A stretch of DNA of 32,998 nt from assembly GCA_004195515.1 (NCBI GenBank), contig PSPR01000007.1:1-32998 (forward strand), in the 5' to 3' direction. The stretch is from Methanobacteriota archaeon. Its GTDB lineage: Archaea > Thermoplasmatota > Poseidoniia > Poseidoniales > Poseidoniaceae. The notes under the pieces were generated by a model. The model saw only the letters and a program-made list of their open reading frames with translations, was not told the origin of the DNA and did no database searches. Positions 9,066-17,695 of the stretch are shown here, piece by piece. The stretch's first letter is position 1. Each line of letters begins with the position of its first letter. Made by a program: the position numbers and the translations under genes.

Positions 9066-9374
9066 CTAAGCCCATTTCAATCCGGCCTTAGACCAACGGT
9101 CAATCGATTGAGTTAGTAGATGCTTATTTGGGTGGCTGAGTGGAGACTTAAGTGAATTCTTGGGAATGATAATTTCAAAAAGCGCATTTGTTGGACAAGA
9201 ACCAATACAAGATAGGCAACCCACACATGCTTCTTCTCTAACGATGACAGGTCTCTTGTTGAATCCGTCTGGGCAAATTGCCAAGGGAAGTAATGCCTCG
9301 AACGGGCAATGAGGGATGCAACGGTCGCAACCGGTACAATCCTCTTGCCGAATGTCAACCATTGCTTGGCCCAT
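9066..9374 (-). CDS. Two-cluster [4Fe-4S] ferredoxin
   Basis: This small protein (about 102 residues from the ATG at 9374) has two canonical bacterial-type clusters: CTGCDRCIPHCP, then about 30 residues later CVGCLSCIGSCP, each C-x2-C-x2-C-x3-C. It should carry electrons in the cytoplasm; the partner is unknown. After the second cluster there is a basic tail of roughly 40 residues not needed for the fold. Starts at ATG 9362 or 9428 are also possible; 9428 would leave only 26 bases to glyS and adds residues unlike the family, and none has a clear ribosome site. The gene is divergent from glyS and points toward lhr, so it may share a transcript with lhr. Confidence 0.88.
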   Translation of the reverse strand: MGQAMVDIRQEDCTGCDRCIPHCPFEALLPLAICPDGFNKRPVIVREEACVGCLSCIGSCPTNALFEIIIPKNSLKSPLSHPNKHLLTQSIDRWSKAGLKWA

Positions 9375-9454
9375 CAGATATTGTGCCCAACTAACTATGC
9401 AATCAAGTTGATGGGCAGGTGGGCTCATGTACCTGCTGTGTAACCGGTTCGGAT

Positions 9455-11125
9455 ATGGACGAGTTTACACCTGAGCGGCTAAGCCGTCTTTCAGGCATGT
9501 TGAAGCGCCGAGGAATTATTCTACCGGCCTTTGAGATTCATGGTGGTTCCGCCGGGCTGTATGACTTTGGGCCTGTCGGTGGGCGACTTCGCTCAAAAGT
9601 TAGCCAAACCTGGATTGAGCATTGGCAATCACTTGGGAATATAGTCGAAATATCTTGCCCTACAGTAACCCCTTACGCTGTACTAGAAGCTAGTGGTCAC
9701 GTGGGAGAATTTAGTGATTTTTTGACCGATTGTCTTGCTTGTGGTGAGGCTAGCAGAGCCGATCATTTGATTGAGAATAATCATCCTAATGCAGAATCAT
9801 TTTCAAAATCTCAATTAGAGGCCTACATTGACGAAATGGAGCCCAGATGTCCTGCGTGTCAGGCTTGTGATTGGGGGCCCGTTAAAGCCGAGAATTTGAT
9901 GTTCAATACCAAAATTGGTGCTGGTTCATCTGGTAGGCCGGGTTTCCTAAGGCCTGAAACCGCTCAAGGTATGTTTACGTCTTTTACATCTATCTATCGA
10001 CATTTCAGAGAGCGTCTTCCATTTGGTGCGGTCCAAATTGGCAAAGGCTATCGCAATGAAATCAGTCCTCGACAAGGGATGATTAGGCTAAGAGAATTCA
10101 ATATGGCTGAATTGGAATATTTTATCGACCCAGAAGTCGATACCCACCATGATTTTAGCAAGTGGGACAAACCGGTAACTCTCATCTCCCAAGATGATGG
10201 AGAAATATCAATGACTTTTGGTGAAGCTGTATCGAAAGGAATTATTCGTCACGGAACAGTTGGATATTTTATGGCTTGGACTATGGATTTTCTTACCAAA
10301 GTAGGAATCCAACCTGAAGGCCTGAGGTTTCGGCAACACCGACCAGATGAAATGGCTCATTATGCCCAAGATTGTTGGGATGCGGAAATTCTCGGCTCAT
10401 ATGGTTGGATCGAATGTGTAGGCATAGCACACCGCGGTTGTTATGATTTGGAATCTCATGAAAAAGCAACCGGTCAACGCTTGCGTGCTTGGAGGACTTT
10501 CGATGAACCAAAAGTTATCGAAACCAATGGCTGGACAACTGACGGAGCAAAAGCCGGACCGGCGTTCAGGGCTCTTGCTGGAAAGGTCAAGGAGGCGGTT
10601 GAAGAATTGGATTCTGACTCTTGTTTCCCAATAACACTCGAACTCCAAGGTGAATTGCTTGAAATTCTCCCTGAACATGTAAAACGAAACCAAAAAACCG
10701 AGACTATTGCCGGTGAATGGTTCATTCCACACGTGGTTGAACCAGCATTTGGAATCGATCGAATAATTTGGCATTTATTGGACCATTCATATCTAGAAAC
10801 ACAAAAATCAGGCGAGAATTATTGCCTGCTTACACTACCGGAAGAAGTTGCTCCGGTAGATGTTTGTGTTTTACCTTTGTATGAGAAGGATGGAATGGGT
10901 GTATTAGCTGAAACCATTCACCGGGATTTGTGTTCGAAAAAGGGTGTTTTCAGTATTTATGATGCTAGTGGTTCGATTGGGCGTAGGTATGCGCGTGCGG
11001 ATGAGATTGGAGTTCCATGGTGCATTACTGTTGACCATGACTCACTCTTTGACAACATGGTTACCCTAAGGCAAAGAGATACTGGTCAACAGCGTAGAGT
11101 TGCAATTTCGGACCTATCTTTTTAA
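9455..11125 (+). CDS. glyS: Glycyl-tRNA synthetase, archaeal/eukaryal alpha2 class II type
   Basis: It charges tRNA-Gly with glycine in the cytoplasm. The 556 residues start at the ATG at 9455, where family-like sequence begins (MDEFTPERLSRLSGMLKRRG); an earlier in-frame ATG at 9419 would add 12 Cys-rich residues unlike the family. Visible features: AFEIHGGSAGLYDFGPVG near the N-terminus; SGHVGEFSDFLTDC; a zinc-type insert with CLAC and later CPACQAC; the substrate loop FLRPETAQGMF; class II motif 2 around RNEISPRQGMIRLREF; motif 3 FGIDRIIWHLL; and a C-terminal anticodon-binding domain from about residue 460. The length is normal for the archaeal type. It is followed by rfcL on the same strand after 43 bases. 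Confidence 0.97.
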   Translation: MDEFTPERLSRLSGMLKRRGIILPAFEIHGGSAGLYDFGPVGGRLRSKVSQTWIEHWQSLGNIVEISCPTVTPYAVLEASGHVGEFSDFLTDCLACGEASRADHLIENNHPNAESFSKSQLEAYIDEMEPRCPACQACDWGPVKAENLMFNTKIGAGSSGRPGFLRPETAQGMFTSFTSIYRHFRERLPFGAVQIGKGYRNEISPRQGMIRLREFNMAELEYFIDPEVDTHHDFSKWDKPVTLISQDDGEISMTFGEAVSKGIIRHGTVGYFMAWTMDFLTKVGIQPEGLRFRQHRPDEMAHYAQDCWDAEILGSYGWIECVGIAHRGCYDLESHEKATGQRLRAWRTFDEPKVIETNGWTTDGAKAGPAFRALAGKVKEAVEELDSDSCFPITLELQGELLEILPEHVKRNQKTETIAGEWFIPHVVEPAFGIDRIIWHLLDHSYLETQKSGENYCLLTLPEEVAPVDVCVLPLYEKDGMGVLAETIHRDLCSKKGVFSIYDASGSIGRRYARADEIGVPWCITVDHDSLFDNMVTLRQRDTGQQRRVAISDLSF

Positions 11126-11128
11126 TAT
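11119..11128 (+). promoter_or_regulatory. Possible TATA box for rfcL
   Basis: TTTTTAATAT overlaps the glyS stop codon. It would place a transcript start near 11150, about 20 bases before the rfcL ATG at 11169. rfcL could thus be transcribed separately from glyS. Assigned by eye only. Confidence 0.35.
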
Positions 11129-11168
11129 GAACTGTAAGGTTCAAGGGTTGCCTCGATAACCAGTGTTC

Positions 11169-12656
11169 ATGTTGGCGAGTGATTGGACCGAACGCTATCG
11201 CCCAGCAAGCGAAAACGACCTTGAAGGTAACGAGGCCCAACGCAAAAAAATACGTTCCTGGCTCGACCAATGGAAACTCGGCCGACCCAAAAAACCCGGA
11301 ATTCTCCTTATCGGCCCACCTGGAGTCGGTAAAACCACCGTCGCTAGAGCTGTCGCAGCTGACATGGGATGGAATGTCATCGAACTGAATGCTTCGGATG
11401 CTAGGAATGCAGGAGCCATTCGAAAGGCGGCAACCCATGCATCAACTCACGGTTCTCTATTCATGACCCCCGGGGAAAAACCCCCAAAAACCCTGATTCT
11501 ACTTGATGAAGTTGACCATCTTTCTGGCGGACTCAGAGCAGTTTCTTCAGAACGAATTTCCTTCTCATTATCTGGGGCTGCAGATCCATCAAAATCTCTC
11601 AAAGGCGATAGTGGTGGAAAAGCCGAATTATTGGACCTGCTAGCAAATACCCGTCAACCCGTCATCCTTGCATGCAATGATGAAATGGGTTTGTGGGGCC
11701 GTTCTTCTTCGAATTGGCGAACGACTAGAGACCGGTTCTCCCGCCATCTTAATTTGATTAGATTCGACAGGGCAGATACAGAGGCCTTACGCCGAATTAC
11801 TCAGAGGGTATTGGATCGAGAAAACATAACAGCAGATCCTAGTGCAATAACCGCGTTAATCGAAAATAACCCCGGAGACTTACGAGCTCTTGTTCGAGAT
11901 CTTCAAGTGATGAGTATCCTTGCAAATGGCCATATAGATAAGGACTTAGTCATCCAAAATATAGAAACTGGAACAAGAGATACCAGTATAGAAATTTTCC
12001 CCGGTTTAGACGCCTTATATCGTTCAAAAACCGCCCAACAAGCCCTAAAGGTTTCCCGTTCTCTTGACAAAAGTCCTGAAGATATGATCGCTTGGATCTC
12101 TTGGAATAATGGAGTGGTCCTCAACGACCCTCCTGCAATAAGACGTGGTTCTAAATCACTAATTTTAGGTGATATGTTACTGACATCAAAATTCAGAAGT
12201 ACTGCTCATCGTTCATGGTATTGGGGTAGTCAATTAGCAAGTCTTAGCGCAAGCATTACAAGTCAAAAGACTATAGAAGGGAGAATATTTTGTTCATACC
12301 CGGGTTTTCTTCGCCATGGGTCTGCGTGGGTTAGAAAATCTGTAATCGAGAGATTAGTAGCCACTTGCGGTTGTTCTCATAAAACCGCTAGAGAGGAATT
12401 ATTGCCTTCATTAATTGCCATTCAATCTGCAAAGGGCGCTGATTTTGCACTTTCACTTGCTCTGGATTTGTCACCTGAGGAACATGTCGCCATTTGTGGA
12501 TTAAAAGTTTCGCTAAAGTCAACAAAGGATTTGATGGAACGATATGCGGAATTAAGAGAGACCAAAATAATACCCGAAGCTCAAATAATCTTCAATCCAG
12601 AACCGGTTAAGGTTGAGGAGAAAACTGAACAAAAGGGTCAAAAAACACTATTTTAG
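11169..12656 (+). CDS. rfcL: Replication factor C large subunit (clamp loader)
   Basis: It works with RfcS to load the PCNA sliding clamp onto primed DNA. The 495 residues start at ATG 11169 (MLASDWTERYRP, the family's usual opening); a GTG at 11163 is also in frame. Visible: the RFC box WTERYRP; Walker A GPPGVGKT at about 49-56; Walker B LILLDEVD with Asp113-Glu114; a sensor-like ACNDEMG segment; a helical collar domain; and a charged Glu/Lys C-terminus ending in QKTLF. That ending matches the PIP box by which archaeal RfcL binds PCNA. The conserved small-subunit SRC motif is not expected in the large subunit. The gene converges with srp54, with only two bases between the stops. Confidence 0.96.
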   Translation: MLASDWTERYRPASENDLEGNEAQRKKIRSWLDQWKLGRPKKPGILLIGPPGVGKTTVARAVAADMGWNVIELNASDARNAGAIRKAATHASTHGSLFMTPGEKPPKTLILLDEVDHLSGGLRAVSSERISFSLSGAADPSKSLKGDSGGKAELLDLLANTRQPVILACNDEMGLWGRSSSNWRTTRDRFSRHLNLIRFDRADTEALRRITQRVLDRENITADPSAITALIENNPGDLRALVRDLQVMSILANGHIDKDLVIQNIETGTRDTSIEIFPGLDALYRSKTAQQALKVSRSLDKSPEDMIAWISWNNGVVLNDPPAIRRGSKSLILGDMLLTSKFRSTAHRSWYWGSQLASLSASITSQKTIEGRIFCSYPGFLRHGSAWVRKSVIERLVATCGCSHKTAREELLPSLIAIQSAKGADFALSLALDLSPEEHVAICGLKVSLKSTKDLMERYAELRETKIIPEAQIIFNPEPVKVEEKTEQKGQKTLF

Positions 12657-12658
12657 GA

Positions 12659-14044
12659 TTAAATGCTAAGATTATCAAGATCCATATCGGTATCTTTCAT
12701 CATCCGCTTCATCTGTTTATTCATCTTGCGGTTTCCACTCATGCCTTTCATCATCTTTCGGCTTCTATTCCATTGCGAAATGAGTTCTCGAACATCTTTC
12801 TCATTGACTCCAGAACCTCTGGCAACCCGTCGAATTCGTTCTGCTTTTATTTTGACTGGTTCATCTTTTTCCTTGGTGGTCATCGAATCCATGATCACTC
12901 TGAATTTGTCAAGATTTCCTTGCATCTCTTCCTTTTGAGCCTTACCCATCGCACCCATTCCGCCAAACATACCAGATGGCAAAAATGAAATTAATTTGTC
13001 GATAGTTCCCACTTTAGACATCATTTCCATCTGTGCGTACATATCGTTGAGGGTAAATCTGCCTGACATCATTCTCTGAGTGATACGCATGGCTTCTTCT
13101 TCGTCCAAATCATCGGGGGCAAGGTCGATTAATCCGCGAATATCTCCCATGCCTAACAGTCTTGAGATGAATCGATCCGATTCGAATTTTTCAATATCGC
13201 CAATCTTTTCGCCAGTTCCAATAAACATTACAGGAGCACCGGTTGTTGCAACAGCAGATAGTGCACCACCACCCCGAGCAGTTCCATCAAGTTTGGTGAT
13301 TACAATTCCAGTTACTCCCGCTAAATCATGGAAATTTGCTGCAACAGGGCCAGCAGATTGACCAACTTGAGCATCGATGACTAGAAATCTCTCGTTTGCA
13401 TTAGCAACTTCGGAAATTTGTTCTAATTCGACGACTAATTCTTGATCGAGTTTATGTCTACCAGCGGTATCAATAATAACCAAATCCGCCGATGAATGGG
13501 CTTTTAATCCATTCTTTACGATTTCAACGGCATTCGTATTATCAGGTTCACCATATACTTCTACAGTACTATCTTCGAGAAGTTGACATAATTGGTGGTA
13601 TGCTCCGGGACGATGTACGTCAGCTTCGATGACTGCAACCCTAACGCCGTGGCGCTTTCGATACCATTCGGCTAATTTAGCGGTCGAAGTAGTTTTACCG
13701 TTTCCATAAAGTCCAACCATTAAAATGGTCGATTGGTGGGCTCTAACCTCTCGAGATTTCCCTAGAAGTCTAACCAATTCGATATAGAGGATATTGAGGG
13801 CGTGGGTTTGGAGGGTAATACCAGGTCCTGGCTCATCTTCGCGTAACCTAGTTTCTAGCCTTTCAGTGATCTCTTTGGTTTGACGAACGTTGAAATCAGC
13901 CTCTTGCAACGCCCGTCGTAAAGACCGCAACATCTCCTTGAGTTCGTCCTCATCTAATTTACGACGACTCTTTAGTAAACCAAGCGCGGAAAAGATACCA
14001 CGGCTCAAACCCTCTAATGCCATCAGCCGAGCCACAGGGCCCAT
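12659..14044 (-). CDS. srp54: Signal recognition particle 54 kDa GTPase
   Basis: SRP54 binds signal sequences and 7S RNA and, with FtsY, delivers ribosomes to the Sec translocon. The 461 residues start at ATG 14044 (MGPVARLMALEGLSRG); a TTG at 14059 is possible. Order: N domain (1 to about 100); G domain with G1 GLYGNGKTT (about 111-119), ADVHRPGAYHQL (about 141-152), DTAGRH and TKLDGTARGGGALS; then a Met-rich M domain that includes a basic SRP-RNA-binding helix (ERIRRVARGSG) and a Met/Lys C-terminus. G1 is unusual: most SRP54 proteins have GxQGSGKTT, but Tyr replaces Gln and Asn replaces Ser. The gene starts 22 bases after the arsA/get3 stop on the same strand, so the two are probably one operon. 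Confidence 0.96.
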   Translation of the reverse strand: MGPVARLMALEGLSRGIFSALGLLKSRRKLDEDELKEMLRSLRRALQEADFNVRQTKEITERLETRLREDEPGPGITLQTHALNILYIELVRLLGKSREVRAHQSTILMVGLYGNGKTTSTAKLAEWYRKRHGVRVAVIEADVHRPGAYHQLCQLLEDSTVEVYGEPDNTNAVEIVKNGLKAHSSADLVIIDTAGRHKLDQELVVELEQISEVANANERFLVIDAQVGQSAGPVAANFHDLAGVTGIVITKLDGTARGGGALSAVATTGAPVMFIGTGEKIGDIEKFESDRFISRLLGMGDIRGLIDLAPDDLDEEEAMRITQRMMSGRFTLNDMYAQMEMMSKVGTIDKLISFLPSGMFGGMGAMGKAQKEEMQGNLDKFRVIMDSMTTKEKDEPVKIKAERIRRVARGSGVNEKDVRELISQWNRSRKMMKGMSGNRKMNKQMKRMMKDTDMDLDNLSI

Positions 14045-14066
14045 GATGTTTGAACCCAACGGCTAT

Positions 14067-15230
14067 TCATTCTGGAGGGAATTTCAATCTCAAAACATCG
14101 TTTTCAAGTTTCGCATCGACATCAGAAGCCTTCGCAGCTCTTGGGAAATCGACTGCATGTTCTCGATTATTGATTCCGACCAAAATAATTCCGGACTCCG
14201 ATCTTAGACTGAGATCCTCACGGTCGATCCCAGGTAGATGCAAATATACATTATCTCCTTCATTCCAACTACCTCGATTTACAGATAATCCAAGCCCAAT
14301 ATCGAATGGGCCCAGGCCTTCTTCTAATTCTATATTCCCATGTAGTGAGGAAAACATTTTCCTCAATGCTTCAAGTCCATAAACATCTGAGTCCAAAAGT
14401 TCAATCTCCTTGTAAACCAATCCGGGAAGAGCATTTTTAAGAGAATCGACATTGGTTGATTCACTAGCTTTCCTGCGCTGGATGAATTCGTGGTCTAAAT
14501 CAGGAGTCATCCGATTAATAACACAACCTTTGACTGGCAATTCAAATTCCATAAGTGCTTCATGAGCCCGTACGGTCTCGTTGACACCCATTTTCTCTGG
14601 AATGGTTACCAAGGTGAAACTCGTGATTTCAGGATTGGATAATATTCGCCGCACATGGAGAACTCTTCGCCGGAATCTAGCTAATTCCTCTTTCATCTTT
14701 TCACCTTCCTTTGCACCAAACATCAAAGCTCTAATCCCACCGGTTAGTCGTTGCATTTTGATGATCTTGTCAGACCACTTTTCAATTATCTCGGGCAATG
14801 CTAAAAATCTAAGTGTGTGCCCTGTTGGTGCGGTATCAAATACAACTACATCCCAATTTGGATTCTCAAGATGTTTCAATAACTCATCAAATGCCATCGC
14901 TTCATCCAAACCAGGTAGTATCATTTCAGATGCATTTAGTTCTGCATCTTCTCCACCTATGTAAGGAGCGATTGATTCAGACATTTTTGGAATCATATCC
15001 GAAATCCTTGCCTCCGGATCTAATTCAAGACCCCACAAACCGTCTACGCCGGCTACAGGTGTAGGTTTTGATGATAATTCCACACCTAAACTATCCGACG
15101 TACTATGAGCCGGATCGCTGCTAACAAGCAATACTTTGAGGCCAGCGTCGGCTAATCCAACCGCAGTTGCGGTCGAGGTGGTGGTTTTGCCGACCCCCCC
15201 CTTACCTCCGAACAATAGTAGTCTCGCCAT
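14067..15230 (-). CDS. ArsA/Get3-family ATPase with C-terminal HSP20-like domain
   Basis: This 387-residue protein has the deviant P-loop GGKGGVGKTT (8-17) with its signature lysine, switch I SDPAHS (38-43) and switch II DTAPTGHTLR. Residues from about 307 to the end look like the small HSP20-type beta domain (ArsA_HSP20) attached to some prokaryotic ArsA/Get3 proteins. Get3 homologues escort tail-anchored membrane proteins; ArsA drives arsenite export. No ArsB or ArsR gene is nearby and the arsenite-binding Cys set is absent, so a targeting/chaperone role is favoured. The zinc CxxC that dimerises eukaryotic Get3 is also absent. Position directly before srp54 supports a membrane-protein targeting role (inference). 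The P-loop is encoded over an eight-base G run (C on the plus strand, 15194-15201). Confidence 0.93.
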   Translation of the reverse strand: MARLLLFGGKGGVGKTTTSTATAVGLADAGLKVLLVSSDPAHSTSDSLGVELSSKPTPVAGVDGLWGLELDPEARISDMIPKMSESIAPYIGGEDAELNASEMILPGLDEAMAFDELLKHLENPNWDVVVFDTAPTGHTLRFLALPEIIEKWSDKIIKMQRLTGGIRALMFGAKEGEKMKEELARFRRRVLHVRRILSNPEITSFTLVTIPEKMGVNETVRAHEALMEFELPVKGCVINRMTPDLDHEFIQRRKASESTNVDSLKNALPGLVYKEIELLDSDVYGLEALRKMFSSLHGNIELEEGLGPFDIGLGLSVNRGSWNEGDNVYLHLPGIDREDLSLRSESGIILVGINNREHAVDFPRAAKASDVDAKLENDVLRLKFPPE

Positions 15231-15292
15231 GTTCCAAAGGGCTACACTACCGGCCTTTGAACCTCTCGCCGTCCAAAACCATTGTTAAGACG

Positions 15293-16030
15293 ATGCCGAG
15301 ACGGCCAAACATGGTCAGTGAACTAGCACTGTTTCAAATCGCTAGTATTACCGCGTTGGTCGGCATGAGCCTCGGATGGCGAGGCGTCATGACCAAATAT
15401 TCTGGATTCTATGATCTTCCAACTGCTTGGAGCATGATTTTTTGGGGAATCCTCATCGGTGGATTTTACGGTCTTTGGACCGATAAACTTCTTCTCGGTC
15501 CGTACTTGGGAATAGGGCAATTTTCATTATCAAATCTATTGATCTGTTTGATTATGGCCGTAGTAGTGCATATGATGCTCAAACGAAAAAAGGTTCGCTC
15601 TACTGGTTCTCAACCTACCACAGGATGGGCGCTTGGGTTATCTGTAGGTGGAATGGTTTCGATGTATTTGATCTATCGTTTATTCGAGCGAGAGGAATTA
15701 TCAATTATTTTATTGGCAACGGTCTTATTGGTAGCAATAATTAGTCCAAGAGCTCATGCCTTGATTTTCTGTTTACACGGCTTCAATATGCTAAAAGATA
15801 TGAGATTGAGAGCGGTGATAAGAACCTTCGTTTGGCTAGTACTACTAATCTCTGCACTATATACTGCAGTCCTGAATCCATTGATTTGGATCTTCATCAT
15901 TCCAGTCATGATTTTTGCCGAAAGAGCAGCCCAAGATTGGGTTTGGTCCGCTATTCCAAAACCTGCCCGGAGGAGACTCAGAAGGATTTGGGCTGATGCG
16001 AGTAGAACTAGTGCATCAGAAGAAGAGTAA
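15293..16030 (+). CDS. Multi-pass membrane protein of unknown function
   Basis: I do not recognise this family. The 245 residues start at ATG 15293 (MPRRPNMVSELALF); ATG 15311 is an alternative, while longer frames would run into arsA on the other strand. About six or seven hydrophobic segments are visible, near residues 10-28, 38-58, 70-88, 100-118, 120-145 and 165-192 (probably two). A basic loop (LKRKKVRS) follows the third, and the C-terminus is a positively charged amphipathic stretch (PKPARRRLRRIW) ending in acidic residues. The gene is divergent from arsA/get3 with 62 bases between them. It is followed by the zinc-ribbon/transglutaminase gene after 111 bases containing an inverted repeat. 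Confidence 0.8.
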   Translation: MPRRPNMVSELALFQIASITALVGMSLGWRGVMTKYSGFYDLPTAWSMIFWGILIGGFYGLWTDKLLLGPYLGIGQFSLSNLLICLIMAVVVHMMLKRKKVRSTGSQPTTGWALGLSVGGMVSMYLIYRLFEREELSIILLATVLLVAIISPRAHALIFCLHGFNMLKDMRLRAVIRTFVWLVLLISALYTAVLNPLIWIFIIPVMIFAERAAQDWVWSAIPKPARRRLRRIWADASRTSASEEE

Positions 16031-16051
16031 GTACGCAATTACTTGTACTTA
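16028..16051. repeat. Inverted repeat at the end of the membrane-protein gene
   Basis: TAAGTAC and GTACTTA form a perfect 7-bp inverted repeat separated by 10 bases; the left arm includes the TAA stop codon. It could be a terminator-like hairpin or an operator for the downstream transglutaminase-trkA-trkH cluster. The rest of the 111-base gap shows no clear TATA box. Confidence 0.45.
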
Positions 16052-16141
16052 GCAAGTTGATTAATCGTGGCCTCGCGTGTGATGAATGAAGATTTTGAGT
16101 CGGGATAACCTTCATGGGGGGCCAATACAGGGTTGGGTTTG

Positions 16142-17695
16142 ATGGGAACCTGTCCATTCTGCCGAGCCCAAACCCTCGCTGGAGATTCAATTTGCTATAG
16201 TTGTGGCCGAGTAATCACCGGAACTGGAGGCATGGATAACCGTGCTAAAGGTGAATATATGCGCGGTTCTACCCGGAAAGCAACCATTGGAGTTGCCCCA
16301 AGGTTCTCATCTGCAAAACCTAAACGGCTAAGGAAAAAGAAACAGAGCCGTATTTACCAATTAGCTATGTTGGGTTTGATCGCCTTCGTTTTCCTTTCTC
16401 CCGATGCCCGTGAATTCGTTCTCTCAAAATGGGCGGAAGCCCAAGATTATGCGATGGCCGGTTTAGCACCTCACCAAGTATATCCTCTAGAAGCAGATTA
16501 CACCATGGTTCGTTCGATCGAATTGTGGAATAATGGTAGCCAAGAAGGCCGCCTCTTGGAATCCATTCCAGTACCAATCAATGTCAGTTCGAATGAAAAT
16601 GGTGCAGTTTCATTCGCTTACGAAGATGGTACTAATATTGAAAAACAACAAATTCAAACAATTAAAACGATAAAACTGAAAATAGATGGTGAAACCATAG
16701 TTATACCTCATGGTGCTGTCCCACATAAATCGCGTGATAACGCCTATGTAACAGCATTTGGCAATGAGGTTTGGTGGCCAGCAAAAGGGACTGGTGATGA
16801 TTTGTGTAAACACGGTCCGTGTGTCAGAGTTAAGTACACTATTCAACCTGGACAATATACTAAATTCGATTTTCAAGTAAGCCTTTCCTCAACCACCCAC
16901 ACATGGTGGCATTCTACCAGAATGGATGGTAAGATCGAAGGGAAAGCCGAGGGTATTAGCGTAGACCGCTCGGGAACATTACAAGATGTAGCTCAACGAG
17001 GAGGCGGTACCCGTGACACTCTGTTCGCCTCAACCCTGAATTGGTATGATCGTAATCCAAATGGCGCTTCAAATTGGGCCATCGACGGCCGGGTTGCAAG
17101 TGCACCTACAGTAGCACAAACCGCTGCTGCTATCGACGCAAGTTTACCTTCGAGTTTGAAGAATAATGCTTATGCTTATGCGAGGGCTACCTTTGATTGG
17201 CTGAATGCGAATGTTCCATACGATATCAATGCACCAATAATGGCTAGAAGTGGCGAACAGTGCCTCGATAATGGGATTGGAGATTGTGATGAACAATCAA
17301 ATGCATTCATGAGTATTATGAGGATTAAAGGAATACCATCGTGGTATGTTTTCGGCGCATTAGCAGATTCTAATTTCAATGTCTGGCAAGGACATGCTTG
17401 GGCTTATGTCATGTTACCATTGTCTGATGAATATTGCGAAGCGAATAATATTATTCTACACACCTGCTATGTCGAAGGCGTAGTAGATGTCGTCAACCAC
17501 AAATGGCTAACACATACACCAACAGCGTATATCGATTGGATCGAGCAAGCACCATCAACAAATGTTGATGGATATTATTCAGGAGGTTCTATGAGTTCTA
17601 ATCTTGCTAGATTACGATCCTTCTCAACCCAAGGTAACGCAGAAATTACCGGTGGAACTTGGAATAATAAGTGGTTGGAGGAATCCTTCGAATGA
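16142..17695 (+). CDS. Zinc-ribbon, single-TM, transglutaminase-like protein
   Basis: This 517-residue protein starts at ATG 16142, since the first zinc Cys pair follows at once. Residues 4-21 form a four-Cys zinc ribbon (CPFC...CYSC). A basic stretch (KRLRKKK) precedes one membrane helix at about 71-86, so by the positive-inside rule the zinc ribbon is cytoplasmic and the rest is outside. After a beta-rich region comes a transglutaminase/cysteine-protease-like core, with nucleophile Cys382 in GDCDEQSNAFMSIMR, His418 in GHAWAYV, and candidate acidic partners downstream. Such domains cleave peptides or cross-link; which applies here is unknown. The stop overlaps the trkA start by four bases (ATGA), so the two are translationally linked. 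No regulatory role is documented, but the context suggests a link with K+ transport or envelope remodelling. Confidence 0.85.
   Translation: MGTCPFCRAQTLAGDSICYSCGRVITGTGGMDNRAKGEYMRGSTRKATIGVAPRFSSAKPKRLRKKKQSRIYQLAMLGLIAFVFLSPDAREFVLSKWAEAQDYAMAGLAPHQVYPLEADYTMVRSIELWNNGSQEGRLLESIPVPINVSSNENGAVSFAYEDGTNIEKQQIQTIKTIKLKIDGETIVIPHGAVPHKSRDNAYVTAFGNEVWWPAKGTGDDLCKHGPCVRVKYTIQPGQYTKFDFQVSLSSTTHTWWHSTRMDGKIEGKAEGISVDRSGTLQDVAQRGGGTRDTLFASTLNWYDRNPNGASNWAIDGRVASAPTVAQTAAAIDASLPSSLKNNAYAYARATFDWLNANVPYDINAPIMARSGEQCLDNGIGDCDEQSNAFMSIMRIKGIPSWYVFGALADSNFNVWQGHAWAYVMLPLSDEYCEANNIILHTCYVEGVVDVVNHKWLTHTPTAYIDWIEQAPSTNVDGYYSGGSMSSNLARLRSFSTQGNAEITGGTWNNKWLEESFE

Noticed and set aside
14067-15230. Arsenite pump ATPase
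   Set aside because: There is no arsB, acr3 or arsR gene nearby and the arsenite Cys ligands are not seen, so a Get3-like role is preferred.
15167-15292. Longer start for the membrane protein at 15293
   Set aside because: The extra residues overlap the arsA/get3 start on the other strand and are Arg/Pro/Trp-rich without membrane-like sequence; ATG 15293 is natural.
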